The notes beneath the pieces were generated by a model. It ran no database searches. It was not told the DNA's origin and saw only the letters and a list, made by a program, of their open reading frames with translations. A program made the position numbers and the translations under genes. From Brevundimonas sp. G8 (GTDB lineage Bacteria; Pseudomonadota; Alphaproteobacteria; Caulobacterales; Caulobacteraceae), in NCBI RefSeq assembly GCF_902506205.1, contig NZ_LR732816.1, forward strand, positions 1,352,106-1,416,105: a stretch of 64,000 nucleotides of DNA, given 5' to 3'. Shown here in pieces: positions 1-8,929 of this stretch (position 1 is its first letter; the number at the start of each line of letters is the position of its first letter).

Positions 1-2115
1 CCCCCACCTCCACCACCACCCCCGCCTTCGGTGACATCGAGCGAATATCTGCGGAACTACGGCCTGGCGAATATGAAGGCCCAAGTCGCCTGGCAGGCCG
101 GGGCGACCGGGTTGGGCGTCACCGTCGCCGTCGTCGATTCCGGCATCGCCAACACCCTGCCCGAGCTCGAAGGGCGGATTTCCAGCGCCTCGACCGACGT
201 GGTCGCGGGGCGCAACACCCCCTATGTCGCGTCGAGCAGCCACGGCACCCGGGTGTCGGGCGTCATCGCCTCCAATTTCAACGGCTTCGGCACGATCGGC
301 GTGGCCTATGAATCGACCATCCTGTCGATCCGCACCGACATCTCGGACTGCACGGACAAGAACACCGACGTCTGTTTCAGCAGTTCGGACCTGGTGCGCG
401 CCCTGGACTACGCCGTCGCCAACGGGGTCAAGATCATCAACATGTCGCTGGGCGGCGATGGCCGGCTGGGCTCGGCGTTCGAGGCGGCGCTGCTGCGCGC
501 CGTCAACTCGGGCGCGGTGATCGTGGCCTCGTCGGGCAATGACGGAAACGCCAATCCGGGCTGGCCGGCGCGCTACGCCATCGATCCGCGCTTCGCCGGA
601 AGTGTGATTGCCGTCGGCTCGCACGGCGCGACCGATGTCATGTCCAGCTTCTCGAACCGGGCCGGTGATACGGCGGCGGGCTACATCTCTGCGCCCGGCG
701 AGGACGTCATCACCGGCTGCGAGGGCACGTCTTGCTGGCGCGTCAACGGCACCTCCTTCTCGGCGCCACATGTCTCGGGCGCTCTTGCCCTGCTGATGGA
801 CGCCTTCCCCAATCTGACGGCGCGAGCGGCCCTGGCTATTCTGGTCGATACGGCGCGCGACGCGGGCGATCCGGGCACCGATATCGTCTATGGGCGCGGC
901 CTGCTGGATATGGCCGGCGCCTTCCGCCCGGTCGGCACGACTTCCACCCCGATGGCGGACGGAAGCTCCATCGTGACCCTCAGCGAGCCGGGCAGTTTCG
1001 TTGGCGCGGCCTTCGGCGACGCCTTCCTGCGTCAGAGCGCGCTCAACACTGTGCTGTATGACGCCTACGACCGGATGTTCGCGGTCCAGCTAGGCGGGGC
1101 CTATCCGACCGCGCCCAGCCGATCCTATCAGGCTGCGCCCTTCGAGCAGAGCACCACGGCGACCACCACCCTGGCCCTGCCCGGCGGCGGGCGACTGAAC
1201 CTGATCGCGGCCCAGCCCAGCCCGACGCCCGAGCCCGTGACGCCGCGCCACGATCTTTATGACGCGCCGTGGATGGGCGACGAGCCGCGCCAGGAGGCGA
1301 TGCTGAACCTAGAGACCGGGCGGATGAACTTCTCGGTCTGGCAGGGCAAGGGCGGGGCGGTCTCGCCTTTCGACGGCGCGGCCGGCGACGGCTTCGCCGC
1401 CCTGGCCCAGGCCGACCATGCAGTGCGCGGCGCAATGCGGTTCGGCGCCGTGACCATCTCGGCCGAAAGCGGGGGCGGCGATCGCCGCATGCCGCTGCGC
1501 CAGGTCGAGCAGGACGCCTCCACCTATAGCCGGGCGGCGATCGGATGGCGGGGCGCCGAGGGCGGCCTGTCGTTCAGCGTCGGCGCGCTTGACGAACGGC
1601 TCGGGCCATTGGGCGCCTTCCTGCCTGGCGGGTCCGACTTCGCCCTTCCGTCGCGGACCGCCTTTTATGCGCTTGGCGGGGACTGGACGCTGAGGCCCGG
1701 TCTGCGCCTGATCGGCGAGGCGGGCATGGGGTCGACGCAGATCGAGGGTCGGTTCCTGTCGATGGATCAGGCGGCGATCAGTTCGAACTGGCGGCTGGGC
1801 CTGCTGACCGGCTGTTCGATGCTGTGCGACCGGATCAGCTTTACCCTGTCGCAGCCCCTGCGGATCGAGAGCGGGACCTTCTCGGCCCTGCTGGCCGATG
1901 TTCCGGTCGAATATTTCGATCCCCTGACCTATTCGCGGCGCAGCTTCTCGGCGTCGCCCAGCGGTCGCCAGATCGATTTCATCCTGGGTGGTGAGCGTCG
2001 GCTGTGGGATGGCTCCAGCATGACGTTGCAGGCCGTCGCCAGCCGTGAGCCACGCCATGTGGCGGATGCGCCCCCGGAGTTCGCCCTGATCGGAGCATGG
2101 CGGCGTCAGTTCTGA
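1..2115 (+). CDS. Subtilisin-like serine protease with autotransporter-type C-terminus (5' end outside window)
   Basis: This is a secreted or surface-anchored S8-family peptidase. The reading frame is open to the window edge and begins with a run of eight prolines, the kind of linker that follows the signal peptide in such proteins, so the true start lies upstream. Counting from the GTG at 31, the triad is Asp36 (AVVDSGIA), His71 (SSHGTRVSG) and Ser242 (NGTSFSAPHVSG). A linker follows, then about 290 residues of alternating hydrophobic strands ending in Phe, as in autotransporter or outer-membrane beta domains. The family usually has a signal peptide, a protease domain and a beta domain; the last two are seen here. 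The substrate is unknown. The protease assignment is firm and the beta-barrel assignment is inferred. Confidence 0.9.
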   Translation, partial: PPPPPPPPPSVTSSEYLRNYGLANMKAQVAWQAGATGLGVTVAVVDSGIANTLPELEGRISSASTDVVAGRNTPYVASSSHGTRVSGVIASNFNGFGTIGVAYESTILSIRTDISDCTDKNTDVCFSSSDLVRALDYAVANGVKIINMSLGGDGRLGSAFEAALLRAVNSGAVIVASSGNDGNANPGWPARYAIDPRFAGSVIAVGSHGATDVMSSFSNRAGDTAAGYISAPGEDVITGCEGTSCWRVNGTSFSAPHVSGALALLMDAFPNLTARAALAILVDTARDAGDPGTDIVYGRGLLDMAGAFRPVGTTSTPMADGSSIVTLSEPGSFVGAAFGDAFLRQSALNTVLYDAYDRMFAVQLGGAYPTAPSRSYQAAPFEQSTTATTTLALPGGGRLNLIAAQPSPTPEPVTPRHDLYDAPWMGDEPRQEAMLNLETGRMNFSVWQGKGGAVSPFDGAAGDGFAALAQADHAVRGAMRFGAVTISAESGGGDRRMPLRQVEQDASTYSRAAIGWRGAEGGLSFSVGALDERLGPLGAFLPGGSDFALPSRTAFYALGGDWTLRPGLRLIGEAGMGSTQIEGRFLSMDQAAISSNWRLGLLTGCSMLCDRISFTLSQPLRIESGTFSALLADVPVEYFDPLTYSRRSFSASPSGRQIDFILGGERRLWDGSSMTLQAVASREPRHVADAPPEFALIGAWRRQF

Positions 2116-2139
2116 CCGACGCCGCCTGCTGAACCGGGA

Positions 2140-2781
2140 TCAGGCCTTGCCGTCGAAGGCCTGACCTTCGGGCGCCTGTGCGGCCCCATAGGGGTTGGGC
2201 CCTTGCGCGCCAGAGCCCTTGGCCGCGACCACGACCATGGCGGGCCGGACGGTGCGGCCGAACAGTTCAAAGCCGGACTGCATGGTCTGGAGCACCGATC
2301 CGCCGGGCACGGTGTCCGACGGCTGTTCCATCATCGCCTGATGCAGGTGCGGGTTGAAGGCCTCGCCGGCTTCCGGCGCGACGCGCTTCAGGCCGTTGCT
2401 GTCGAACGCCTGAAGCAGGGCTTTCTGGGTCAGTTCCAGCCCGGTCACCAGGCCGGCGGTGGCGCCCTCTGCGTCCTTGGGCGCGGCCATCAGGGCGCGT
2501 TCCAGATTGTCGGCCACGCCCAGCAGGTCCTTGGCGAAGCGCTGGATGGCGAAGGCGCGGGCGTCGTTCTGCTGCGTCTCCGAACGGCGCTTGAGGTTCT
2601 CCATCTCTGCGGCGACGCGCAGGGCGCGGTCCTTCCACTCGTCGCGTTCGGCGATGATGGCGTCCAGCGGCGCCAGATCATCACCCCGATTTTCAGAAGG
2701 ATGGGCGTCCAGGCCGTGTTCGGCGTCGGTCTCGGCCGCGTCCAGGGCGTCGAATTCGTCGTTAAGGGGTTTGTCGCTCAC
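2140..2781 (-). CDS. grpE: GrpE, nucleotide exchange factor of DnaK
   Basis: GrpE is a cytoplasmic co-chaperone that releases ADP from DnaK. The 213-residue protein has an acidic N-terminal tail, then a long charged helix (around residues 40-100, with [10 protein letters not shown] and [16 protein letters not shown]), then the small beta domain with the family signature near [10 protein letters not shown] and [16 protein letters not shown]. Length is normal for the family. Its ATG overlaps the stop codon of hrcA by 4 nt, so the two are almost certainly co-transcribed and translationally coupled. HrcA normally represses heat-shock operons in alphaproteobacteria, but I see no CIRCE operator in the short region upstream of hrcA. 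An extra C-terminal tail rich in Gly, Pro and Ala is unremarkable. Confidence 0.97.
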   Translation of the reverse strand: MSDKPLNDEFDALDAAETDAEHGLDAHPSENRGDDLAPLDAIIAERDEWKDRALRVAAEMENLKRRSETQQNDARAFAIQRFAKDLLGVADNLERALMAAPKDAEGATAGLVTGLELTQKALLQAFDSNGLKRVAPEAGEAFNPHLHQAMMEQPSDTVPGGSVLQTMQSGFELFGRTVRPAMVVVAAKGSGAQGPNPYGAAQAPEGQAFDGKA

Positions 2782-3890
2782 TTGTCGTTCCCGTCCAGCA
2801 TCCGGCCCAGCACCCGGGCGGTATAGTCCACCAACGGAATGACACGGGCGTAGTTCAGTCTTGCGGGCCCAATGACGCCGATGGCGCCCAGGACCCTTTG
2901 TCGGCCGCTCATATAGGGCGCCGCGATCACGGCGGAACCCGAAAGTGAAAACAACCGTGTTTCCGCGCCGATGAAAATGCGCACGCCCTGGGCCGCATCG
3001 ACGCCGTCCAGCAGGCCGATCAGCTGTTCTTTCTGTTCCAGGTCGTCAAACAGGACGCGCACCCGCTCCAGATCCGCCAGCCCCTCGCCGTCCTGCAGCA
3101 GATTGGCGCGCCCGCGCACGATCAGGGCGCGCTCGCGGTCCTGTCCGCCGGACCAGGCGGCGAACCCGTCCTCGACCAGGCGAGCGGCGGTCTGGTCCAG
3201 CTCGCGTCGGGCGATTTCCAGCTCGTGCGTCATCTCCCGCTTGGCGTCGGCGAAGGGGCGGCCGCGCAGGCGGGCGTTCAGGAAGTTGGAGGCCTCGACA
3301 AGAGTGGAGGGCGTGACCCCCGCTGACAGGGTCATGATTCGGTTCTCGACCGTGCCGTCGTCGGCGACGATCACCGCCAAGGCCTGATCCCCGCCCAGAG
3401 CCACGAATTCGACGTGTTTGACGCCGGAATCGCGCACCGGGCTGGACACCACGCCCGCCCCGCCCGCCAGGCCGGACAACAGATTGGACGCCTCGTCCAG
3501 GGCGGATTCGAAGTTCCGTCCGCGTCCGGCCAGGCGCCCGTCGATCTCGCGCCGCTCCTCCTTCGTCAGGTCGCCGACTTCCAGCAGGCCGTCCACGAAC
3601 AGCCGCAGGCCGGCGTGGGTGGGGATACGCCCGGCCGAGGTGTGGGGCGCGGCCAGCAGCCCGGCCAGGGTCAGATCCTGCATGGTGTTGCGGATCGAGG
3701 CCGGCGACAGGGCGATGCCGCCCAGCGAGAGGGTGCGCGACCCGACCGGCTCGCCCGTCTCCAGATAGCTCTCGACGATGCGCCGAAAGATGTCGCGGGC
3801 GCGCGCGTCCAGCCCCGCCAGTCCCGCCAAGGCCATGCCTGGGGACTGGGCGCCATCGAACGGCGGGGTTTTGGGGGCATACAGGCTCAC
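2778..3890 (-). CDS. hrcA: HrcA, heat-inducible transcription repressor
   Basis: HrcA is the repressor that binds CIRCE elements upstream of groESL and related operons. The N-terminal winged helix begins at [17 protein letters not shown] and contains the motif [10 protein letters not shown]; the rest matches the HrcA effector domain, ending in [19 protein letters not shown]. The frame runs further upstream into rph, so the start must be chosen: GTG at 3890 gives 370 residues, and an internal ATG at 3836 gives 352, closer to the usual family length. Neither has a strong ribosome binding site. It is divergent from rph, with 61 bp between, and overlaps grpE by 4 nt. Function is sure; the exact start is not. 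Confidence 0.93.
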   Translation of the reverse strand: MSLYAPKTPPFDGAQSPGMALAGLAGLDARARDIFRRIVESYLETGEPVGSRTLSLGGIALSPASIRNTMQDLTLAGLLAAPHTSAGRIPTHAGLRLFVDGLLEVGDLTKEERREIDGRLAGRGRNFESALDEASNLLSGLAGGAGVVSSPVRDSGVKHVEFVALGGDQALAVIVADDGTVENRIMTLSAGVTPSTLVEASNFLNARLRGRPFADAKREMTHELEIARRELDQTAARLVEDGFAAWSGGQDRERALIVRGRANLLQDGEGLADLERVRVLFDDLEQKEQLIGLLDGVDAAQGVRIFIGAETRLFSLSGSAVIAAPYMSGRQRVLGAIGVIGPARLNYARVIPLVDYTARVLGRMLDGNDK

Positions 3891-3951
3891 GGTTTCAGGA
3901 TAAGCACCGCCGCCACGGCTTCCAAGGCCAGACTTCCAAGGAGTGCTCTCA

Positions 3952-4677
3952 ATGCGCCATTCGCAACGCACCGACGATCAACTGCGTCCCGTGACCATCG
4001 AGACCGGCGTCAACCGCTATGCCGAAGGCTCGTGCCTGATCACCTTCGGCCACACCAAGGTGCTGGTGACGGCTTCGGTCGAGGAGAGCATTCCCGGCTG
4101 GATGCGCGGCAAGGGTCAGGGCTGGGTCACGGCCGAATACGGCATGCTGCCCCGCGCCACCCACACCCGCGGCCGCCGCGAGGCCGCCGCCGGCAAGCAG
4201 TCGGGCCGCACCCAGGAAATCCAGCGCCTGATCGGCCGGTCTTTGCGCGCCGTGGTCGATCTGAAGGCCCTGGGCGAGCGTCAGGTCGTGCTGGACTGCG
4301 ACGTTATCCAGGCCGACGGCGGCACCCGTACCGCCTCGATCACCGGCGCCTGGGTCGCCATGGCCTCGGCGCTGAACTACCTCCGTGACGAGGGCGTGCT
4401 GAAATCCGACCCGATCCTGGACCAGGTGGCGGCCGTGTCGTGCGGCATCTGCAACGGCGTGCCCGTTCTGGACCTGGATTATGAAGAGGACTCAGAGGCC
4501 GAGGCGGATTCCAACTTCGTCCTGACCGGCGGGGGGCAGATCGTCGAGGTCCAGGCCACCGGCGAAAAGCGCGGTTTCTCGCGCGCCGAGTTCGACCGGC
4601 TGTTCTCGCTGGCCGAGGTCGGCTGCACCGAACTGTTCGCCCTGCAGAAGGCGGCGCTGGCGGCGGTGAAGCGATAG
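3952..4677 (+). CDS. rph: RNase PH
   Basis: RNase PH is a phosphate-dependent 3'-5' exoribonuclease that trims tRNA precursors. The 241-residue protein has the family motifs [38 protein letters not shown] and [18 protein letters not shown], which include the phosphate- and RNA-contacting arginines. The ATG at 3952 is preferred over the GTG at 3943 because a strong AAGGAG (3938-3943) sits 8 nt ahead of it and the mature protein normally begins at this point. Length is typical. It is divergent from hrcA, a common neighbourhood in this group of bacteria. Confidence 0.97.
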   Translation: MRHSQRTDDQLRPVTIETGVNRYAEGSCLITFGHTKVLVTASVEESIPGWMRGKGQGWVTAEYGMLPRATHTRGRREAAAGKQSGRTQEIQRLIGRSLRAVVDLKALGERQVVLDCDVIQADGGTRTASITGAWVAMASALNYLRDEGVLKSDPILDQVAAVSCGICNGVPVLDLDYEEDSEAEADSNFVLTGGGQIVEVQATGEKRGFSRAEFDRLFSLAEVGCTELFALQKAALAAVKR

Positions 4678-4741
4678 GGGGTTTCGCCTTGAGTCGTTGA
4701 CGGGCATCCTCGCCTGGTTGGTCCTGACCGGAGACAAGTCG

Positions 4742-5200
4742 ATGCGTCGATCCCAATGGCTTTCGCTCGCCGCCTGCGCTGTGCTGATGGCCGGATGTCA
4801 GCCCTCCGGCCCCGGAGCGCCCGCATCCAGCGATTCGGCGTCGAACCCCGACGTGATCGATGCGGTTCCACTACAGCCGGAAACCGCGCCGGTCGCTCCG
4901 CCTGCCAAGGCGGATGCTCCGGCCAAGGAGCCGGCAAAGCCCGTAGAGGAGCCCCAGGCCAGCATCCCCGAGGGGCCGGACATGGCGCCTCAGCCGGTTC
5001 CGGTCAGCGAAGTTCCATGTCGCGAAGCCATCGGGGCCGCCGCCTCGGCCCGCCTGGTCGAGCGCTGCATCCAGGTCAGCCCGGCGACCCGCCCGCCCTG
5101 CAACGCCGCCAACCCTTGCGACCTGATCCAGGGCGAGATCGACCGCTCCTGCAAGCTGTGGGAACGCGACGGCGACCCGCCGGCGGCGTGTAAGCCCTAA
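4742..5200 (+). CDS. Small Ala/Pro-rich lipoprotein of unknown function
   Basis: The predicted product is 152 residues. It starts with a short basic stretch and hydrophobic segment followed by a lipobox LMAGC, so it is very likely a lipoprotein cleaved and lipidated at that Cys. After it come a low-complexity Ala/Pro/Glu linker and a C-terminal segment with five cysteines (VPCREA, ERCIQV, PPCNAANPC, RSCKLW, AACKP), which could form disulfides in the periplasm. I do not recognise a named family. The ATG at 4742 follows GGAGAC at a good distance; the earlier ATG at 4697 would put extra residues before the signal peptide. It converges on the glmM remnant only 10 bp downstream. Confidence 0.75.
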   Translation: MRRSQWLSLAACAVLMAGCQPSGPGAPASSDSASNPDVIDAVPLQPETAPVAPPAKADAPAKEPAKPVEEPQASIPEGPDMAPQPVPVSEVPCREAIGAAASARLVERCIQVSPATRPPCNAANPCDLIQGEIDRSCKLWERDGDPPAACKP

Positions 5201-5210
5201 AGGCCGACCC

Positions 5211-5453
5211 TCAGCCGGCGGCGCGCACCGCGCCGGCAACATCGGCCACCACCCGTTTCACCAGCGCCTCGTCGTCGCCTTCGGCCATGACGCGGATCAG
5301 CTTTTCCGTGCCCGACGGCCGCACCAGCAACCGCCCCTGACCGTTCAGCGCCGCCTCGGCCTCGGCGATGGCGACCTTGACCGTGTCTGTCTCCAGCGGC
5401 TTTTCGGCGGTGAAGCGGACGTCTCCAGCTTTTGCTGCACCGGATCGAACTGA
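5211..5453 (-). pseudogene. glmM: Remnant of a glmM 3' end
   Basis: About 210 bp here align to the 3' end of the intact glmM at 8930-9173 with roughly 11 substitutions and one 1-nt deletion (near 5422), about 94% identity by eye. The conceptual product keeps the phosphate-binding motif [15 protein letters not shown] and ends AGAVRAAG in place of the intact VKTAG terminus, then a TGA. Upstream, homology stops abruptly after GGATCGAACTGA, and the deletion puts the retained codons out of frame. It therefore cannot make a mutase. It sits exactly where glmM would end if it had once converged directly on the lipoprotein gene, so it may be the displaced original end of glmM. Confidence 0.9.
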
Positions 5454-5678
5454 CGGACGGACAGTCAGCAGCGAAGAGCGTGGGATGGGCGGTCGTCAGA
5501 GCGCCCAGGTCGTAAGGCCCGAACACGGTCGATCGTGATGCACTCCGATCAAAGGTGATCAAACCCCGTCAATCCGACGGAATAACTCAGGGCGCGACAG
5601 GCGCGACTTTGTTCGCAAAACTTCCGGCGACCGGTGGACGGTTCGCGAACAAAACGGTTGTTGACGACAGGTTGCCCC
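5454..5678. other. Non-coding leader of the relaxase gene, candidate oriT or operator
   Basis: No gene is visible in these 225 bp. Close to the relaxase start there are an 8-bp direct repeat GGCGCGAC (twice in 5591-5607), an inverted repeat TTTGTTCGC (5608-5616) with GCGAACAAA (5645-5653), and inside the right arm a perfect palindrome GTTCGCGAAC (5641-5650). Inverted and direct repeats just upstream of a relaxase gene are typical of origins of transfer and of relaxase autoregulation sites. No nick-site consensus is claimed. Confidence 0.45.
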
Positions 5679-7616
5679 ATGGCCACGCCTCACGATCCTG
5701 ACGATTTTCCATTTCGTCCGTCAATGACGGCCCACAGAGATCACTATCCCCGCGGGGCCGTCGGCCTGCCCGGTCGTGCGACGGCGTCGATGACCTTGAG
5801 AGCGAGAACACGACACTTTGCCGCCAAGACCGTCGCGAAGCGGGTCCGGCCTGCCTTCCGGGGCGCCGGGCCGTCGCGTCGCGTATTCGTGAAGGTCAAG
5901 GTCGTGATGAGGACACCGAACGCGCGCGCCTCCCTGAAAGCTTGTGTGCGATATTTCGGACGGGAGGGCGCTGGCGAGGAGGGCGCGAGAGCGGCGTTTT
6001 TCGGGCCGCAGGAGGACCGGCCTGACGCCAAGGCGGAGGTCGATCGGTGGGCCGATGACCGCCGTCATTACCGGATCGTCGTGAACCCGGAGGATGGACA
6101 AGAGCTCGCGGACGTCAGGCAGTTCGCACGTCGGATGATGAAACAGGTTGAGATCGACACCGGCACGCCGCTCGAATGGCTCGCCGTGACGCACTACGAC
6201 ACCGGACGGCCCCATCTCCACATCATTTTACGCGGTCTGCGCGACGACGGGCGCGACCTTGTCTTCAGCCGCGGTTATGCAGCACAAGGCCTGCGCAGCC
6301 GGTGCGAGGCCCTGGCGACCGAAATCCTGGGTCCGAGATCCGACCGGACGGCCTCCACCCGTGATCTGACGGCGGACCGATTGACGGCGATGGATGACAC
6401 GCTTTTGCGCAGTCAGGGCGACGGCAAGCTCAATCTCGAGGGTCTGGAAAGCGGAGAAAGAGCCAACGCCCTCCGCCGTCTGGTCCATCTTGAGCGTCGC
6501 GGATGGGCTCAGCGAGATAGCCAAGGCTTTTGGGCCGTCCCTGAAAATCTGCGCGATATACTGCGGAATCTCGGTGAACAGGAGGCGCGTGAAGCCGCCG
6601 CGACGCGCGCCATCTGGGGCGGCTTTTGGGGCGGGCAAACCGATCGCCTTGAACCGCTGAGTCTCTCGGAAGGCGAGGTGGTCGCTGGCGCTTACGCCGG
6701 CGTTCAGCCGCTCAAATGGCACAAGAAAGCGGCCCAGTTGCTCGTGCTCGAGACCATGGATGGACGTCTGGGGCATGTCCGGCTGGCGTCATTGGATCGC
6801 GTCATGATCCTGGATCGCGTGCCCGAGCGGGCCGTCATCGCGTTGCGGGGAAGGCCATGGAGGGAAAGGACTTCGGACCAGACCATCGCCCAGGTCGCGC
6901 GATTGAGAAACGGCGTCTACTCTGAAGGCGATCATCTTGCGGTCCGGCCCGAAGATCGGTCTGGTTTCATAGAGCGCCATCTTCGACGGCTCGAAGCGAT
7001 GCGCCGCGAAGGCGCGGTTGAGCCTCTGGGCGAAGGCCGGTTCGCCATTCCACCCGACTACATCTCGCGGGCGTCGGCGGCGGATCAGGCGCGCCACGGT
7101 CCCACCGACGTCGAAGTCCGCGTGCTCGATGTCAGGCCTCTGCACCTCCAGACCGCAGCGCGTGGGGTCACGTGGCTGGACCGGGTTGCTGGCGGGTTCG
7201 AACCTGATCCCGGCGCGGGCGCCATGGCGGATGAAGCCAGGAAGTTGGGACAAGAACGGGCTGAGATTCGCAAGGGGTGGGGGATCGGCGATGGCGATGG
7301 CTCAAAGCTTGCCGACAAGGACATGCTCACCCTCTGGACGATGGAGCTAGAGACCCAGTTCAAGAGGCTTGGAAAAGGCGAGAAACTGGTCGTCAAGGCT
7401 GAGGAGGGGCAGCCCTTCTCGGGCGTCTACGACGATAGAGTTCACATGGGCGGTCGAACCTATGCGGCGGTCGAGAGCCGCACCGTGGTCACCCTGGCGC
7501 CTTGGCGAGCGGGTTTGGAGGCGTGTCGTGGCCAGGGTCTCACCGGGGTCCTGCAGGCAGGGCAGGTGGAGTTTCGGTTCGGAGAGCGTGGCCGGGGTCT
7601 GGGACTCGAGCTCTAG
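5679..7616 (+). CDS. Relaxase/mobilization nuclease, VirD2-like with DUF3363 domain
   Basis: This 645-residue protein resembles the VirD2-type relaxases with a C-terminal DUF3363 domain found in integrative and conjugative or mobilizable elements. The HUH metal-binding motif is visible as THYDTGRPHLHIILRG, with His172, His179 and His181 counted from the ATG at 5679; an upstream GRE-rich segment (around 90-165) fits the relaxase core. Such enzymes nick DNA at oriT through a tyrosine and pilot it to a recipient cell. The start is uncertain: ATG 5634 adds 15 residues. No type IV secretion, coupling protein, integrase or plasmid replication gene is nearby, so at most it is mobilizable. It overlaps the convergent helix-turn-helix gene by 4 nt. 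Base composition is less GC-rich than the flanking core genes. Confidence 0.85.
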   Translation: MATPHDPDDFPFRPSMTAHRDHYPRGAVGLPGRATASMTLRARTRHFAAKTVAKRVRPAFRGAGPSRRVFVKVKVVMRTPNARASLKACVRYFGREGAGEEGARAAFFGPQEDRPDAKAEVDRWADDRRHYRIVVNPEDGQELADVRQFARRMMKQVEIDTGTPLEWLAVTHYDTGRPHLHIILRGLRDDGRDLVFSRGYAAQGLRSRCEALATEILGPRSDRTASTRDLTADRLTAMDDTLLRSQGDGKLNLEGLESGERANALRRLVHLERRGWAQRDSQGFWAVPENLRDILRNLGEQEAREAAATRAIWGGFWGGQTDRLEPLSLSEGEVVAGAYAGVQPLKWHKKAAQLLVLETMDGRLGHVRLASLDRVMILDRVPERAVIALRGRPWRERTSDQTIAQVARLRNGVYSEGDHLAVRPEDRSGFIERHLRRLEAMRREGAVEPLGEGRFAIPPDYISRASAADQARHGPTDVEVRVLDVRPLHLQTAARGVTWLDRVAGGFEPDPGAGAMADEARKLGQERAEIRKGWGIGDGDGSKLADKDMLTLWTMELETQFKRLGKGEKLVVKAEEGQPFSGVYDDRVHMGGRTYAAVESRTVVTLAPWRAGLEACRGQGLTGVLQAGQVEFRFGERGRGLGLEL

Positions 7617-7897
7617 GCATCGTCCTCCTTCGACTCCTGCGCGAGGCGCGGCTCGCGCGATGAAGACCGCAGCGCGCTGACCTGCAGCTTGGCCCAGTCC
7701 CGAAGCTGACGTCTCGGATAGTAGGGGCGTTTTCGAAGGTGGATATAGGGCGGACCGTCCAACCCCAGGCACAGCATTTTCGCTAGCGTGGACGGAGCGA
7801 GTTGAATGCCCAAGGCGGCGAGTTCACGCGACGCTTCCTTTCGATTCAGAAGACGATTTTCGTATTCGACTGCCCTATTTGCATCTGCGTCTCCCAA
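7613..7897 (-). CDS. Small helix-turn-helix (excisionase/AlpA-like) DNA-binding protein
   Basis: The 94-residue product carries a segment from LLNRKEASRELAALG through STLAKMLCLGLDGPPYIHLRKRPYYPRRQLRDWAK. This is the layout of MerR/AlpA-like winged helices used by excisionases and by small regulators near relaxase genes: a helix-turn-helix, then a GPPY/F..RRPLY-type wing and the DW(A) end. It probably regulates the element or its mobilization, but no target can be read. It is convergent with the relaxase (4-nt overlap) and lies 10 bp downstream of the MNT-HEPN gene on the same strand, so the two minus-strand genes may form a transcript. Confidence 0.7.
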   Translation of the reverse strand: MGDADANRAVEYENRLLNRKEASRELAALGIQLAPSTLAKMLCLGLDGPPYIHLRKRPYYPRRQLRDWAKLQVSALRSSSREPRLAQESKEDDA

Positions 7898-7907
7898 GGT
7901 TGACGAC

Positions 7908-8843
7908 CTATCCGGCGCTCCCGACCTTCACCCTGAGGTCTTCAATGCGCGCCTTGCTGAGTTCGGCGACCCGATCGCGCAGACACCGAGCCCGCGCCAT
8001 GAGCCACTCCAGGTCTTCGGACGAGGCATCATATTGGTCGCTGTACCGCGCTTCGACATAGGCCCGTTTCAGCAGTTCGAACCGGCGGCGATCGAAGCGG
8101 CCTTCACGCGGCCAGGCCTCGACCAGGCTGGTGTTTACGTCCTCGGCCAAGGAGCGGAGGAACTTGATGTTGTGCGAGCGCGGAAAATAGAAGGTGTGGA
8201 CGAGGAGAAAGCAGGCGTAGGAAGTCTCGACCGCTTGGTGGAGATTGAAGGCGGCGTGAGCTCGGAGGTGAGGTTCCGCGTCTGATCGATCCATCTGCCC
8301 TTGAGCGGTATTCAACCACTCGCCGATATCGCGGTGTTTCTTCTCATAGAACCGCACCGCCGTATCAAGCGCGTCTTGCGCCGTCATCGGCTGCGGCGTC
8401 GCGAAGGGATGGCCGGGAACTTCGTAAAGGGCGATGCCGTCGCGGACGATGTCAGTCCAGAAGTACTCGCCGCGTCGCAGGGCGTCGTTCACCTCATGAA
8501 GATCGTGAACGATCAGATTGACGGTGCGGCCGATGGCCGGGTCGCGAAGGATTTGATCCTCAGAGCTCCACCAGTAGTCGGCGATGTTGGTGAGCTTCTC
8601 GTGGTTGACCACGATCAGGAGGTCGAAGTCCGAGAGATAGCCATTCTCCGGCTCGTCGACCCAGTCCGTCCGTGCGTACGACCCGAACAGGATGATCTTG
8701 AGGATCTGGCCGCCGCGTCTCCAACCGGAGTTGGCGCCGCCGCCGCTTGTCCTGGCCGCTTCAAATCCGGCAAGCAGGATGTCGCGAACGCGTCGAAGTT
8801 CACGTTGCTGACGCTCCGGCAGATGTTCCAGATCGGACTGCAT
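7908..8843 (-). CDS. Single-chain MNT-HEPN protein (nucleotidyltransferase plus HEPN domain)
   Basis: The 311-residue protein joins a minimal nucleotidyltransferase domain (around 1-130) to a HEPN domain (around 155-300). The nucleotidyltransferase signature is visible as ILFGSYARTDW (Gly54-Ser55) followed by SDFDLL with acidic Asp72 and Asp74. The HEPN part has the helical pattern AAFNLHQAVETSYACFLL and then PRSHNIKFLRSLAED; the classical RNase motif R-x4-6-H is not obvious. In HEPN/MNT toxin-antitoxin pairs the MNT partner adenylylates the HEPN toxin; here both are on one chain, so an autonomous toxin-antitoxin or defence role is possible but inferred. It belongs to the inserted segment between the two glmM ends. 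Confidence 0.8.
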   Translation of the reverse strand: MQSDLEHLPERQQRELRRVRDILLAGFEAARTSGGGANSGWRRGGQILKIILFGSYARTDWVDEPENGYLSDFDLLIVVNHEKLTNIADYWWSSEDQILRDPAIGRTVNLIVHDLHEVNDALRRGEYFWTDIVRDGIALYEVPGHPFATPQPMTAQDALDTAVRFYEKKHRDIGEWLNTAQGQMDRSDAEPHLRAHAAFNLHQAVETSYACFLLVHTFYFPRSHNIKFLRSLAEDVNTSLVEAWPREGRFDRRRFELLKRAYVEARYSDQYDASSEDLEWLMARARCLRDRVAELSKARIEDLRVKVGSAG

Positions 8844-8929
8844 AGGAAGAGTCTACCGTAAACTCAGACGCTGTGAACCGCGAAGTTGCACGCATACGCC
8901 GCATAGGTTCGTACATTGTGTTATGGGTC

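Noticed and set aside
3891-3951. CIRCE operator upstream of hrcA (GAGTGCT at 3941)
   Set aside because: Only a half-site-like GAGTGCT is present, and it overlaps the rph ribosome site; the inverted partner TTAGCACTC is absent.
5197-5562. Minus-strand open frame across the glmM remnant
   Set aside because: It is a frameshifted reading of the glmM 3' end with an Arg/Gly-rich product; not a gene.
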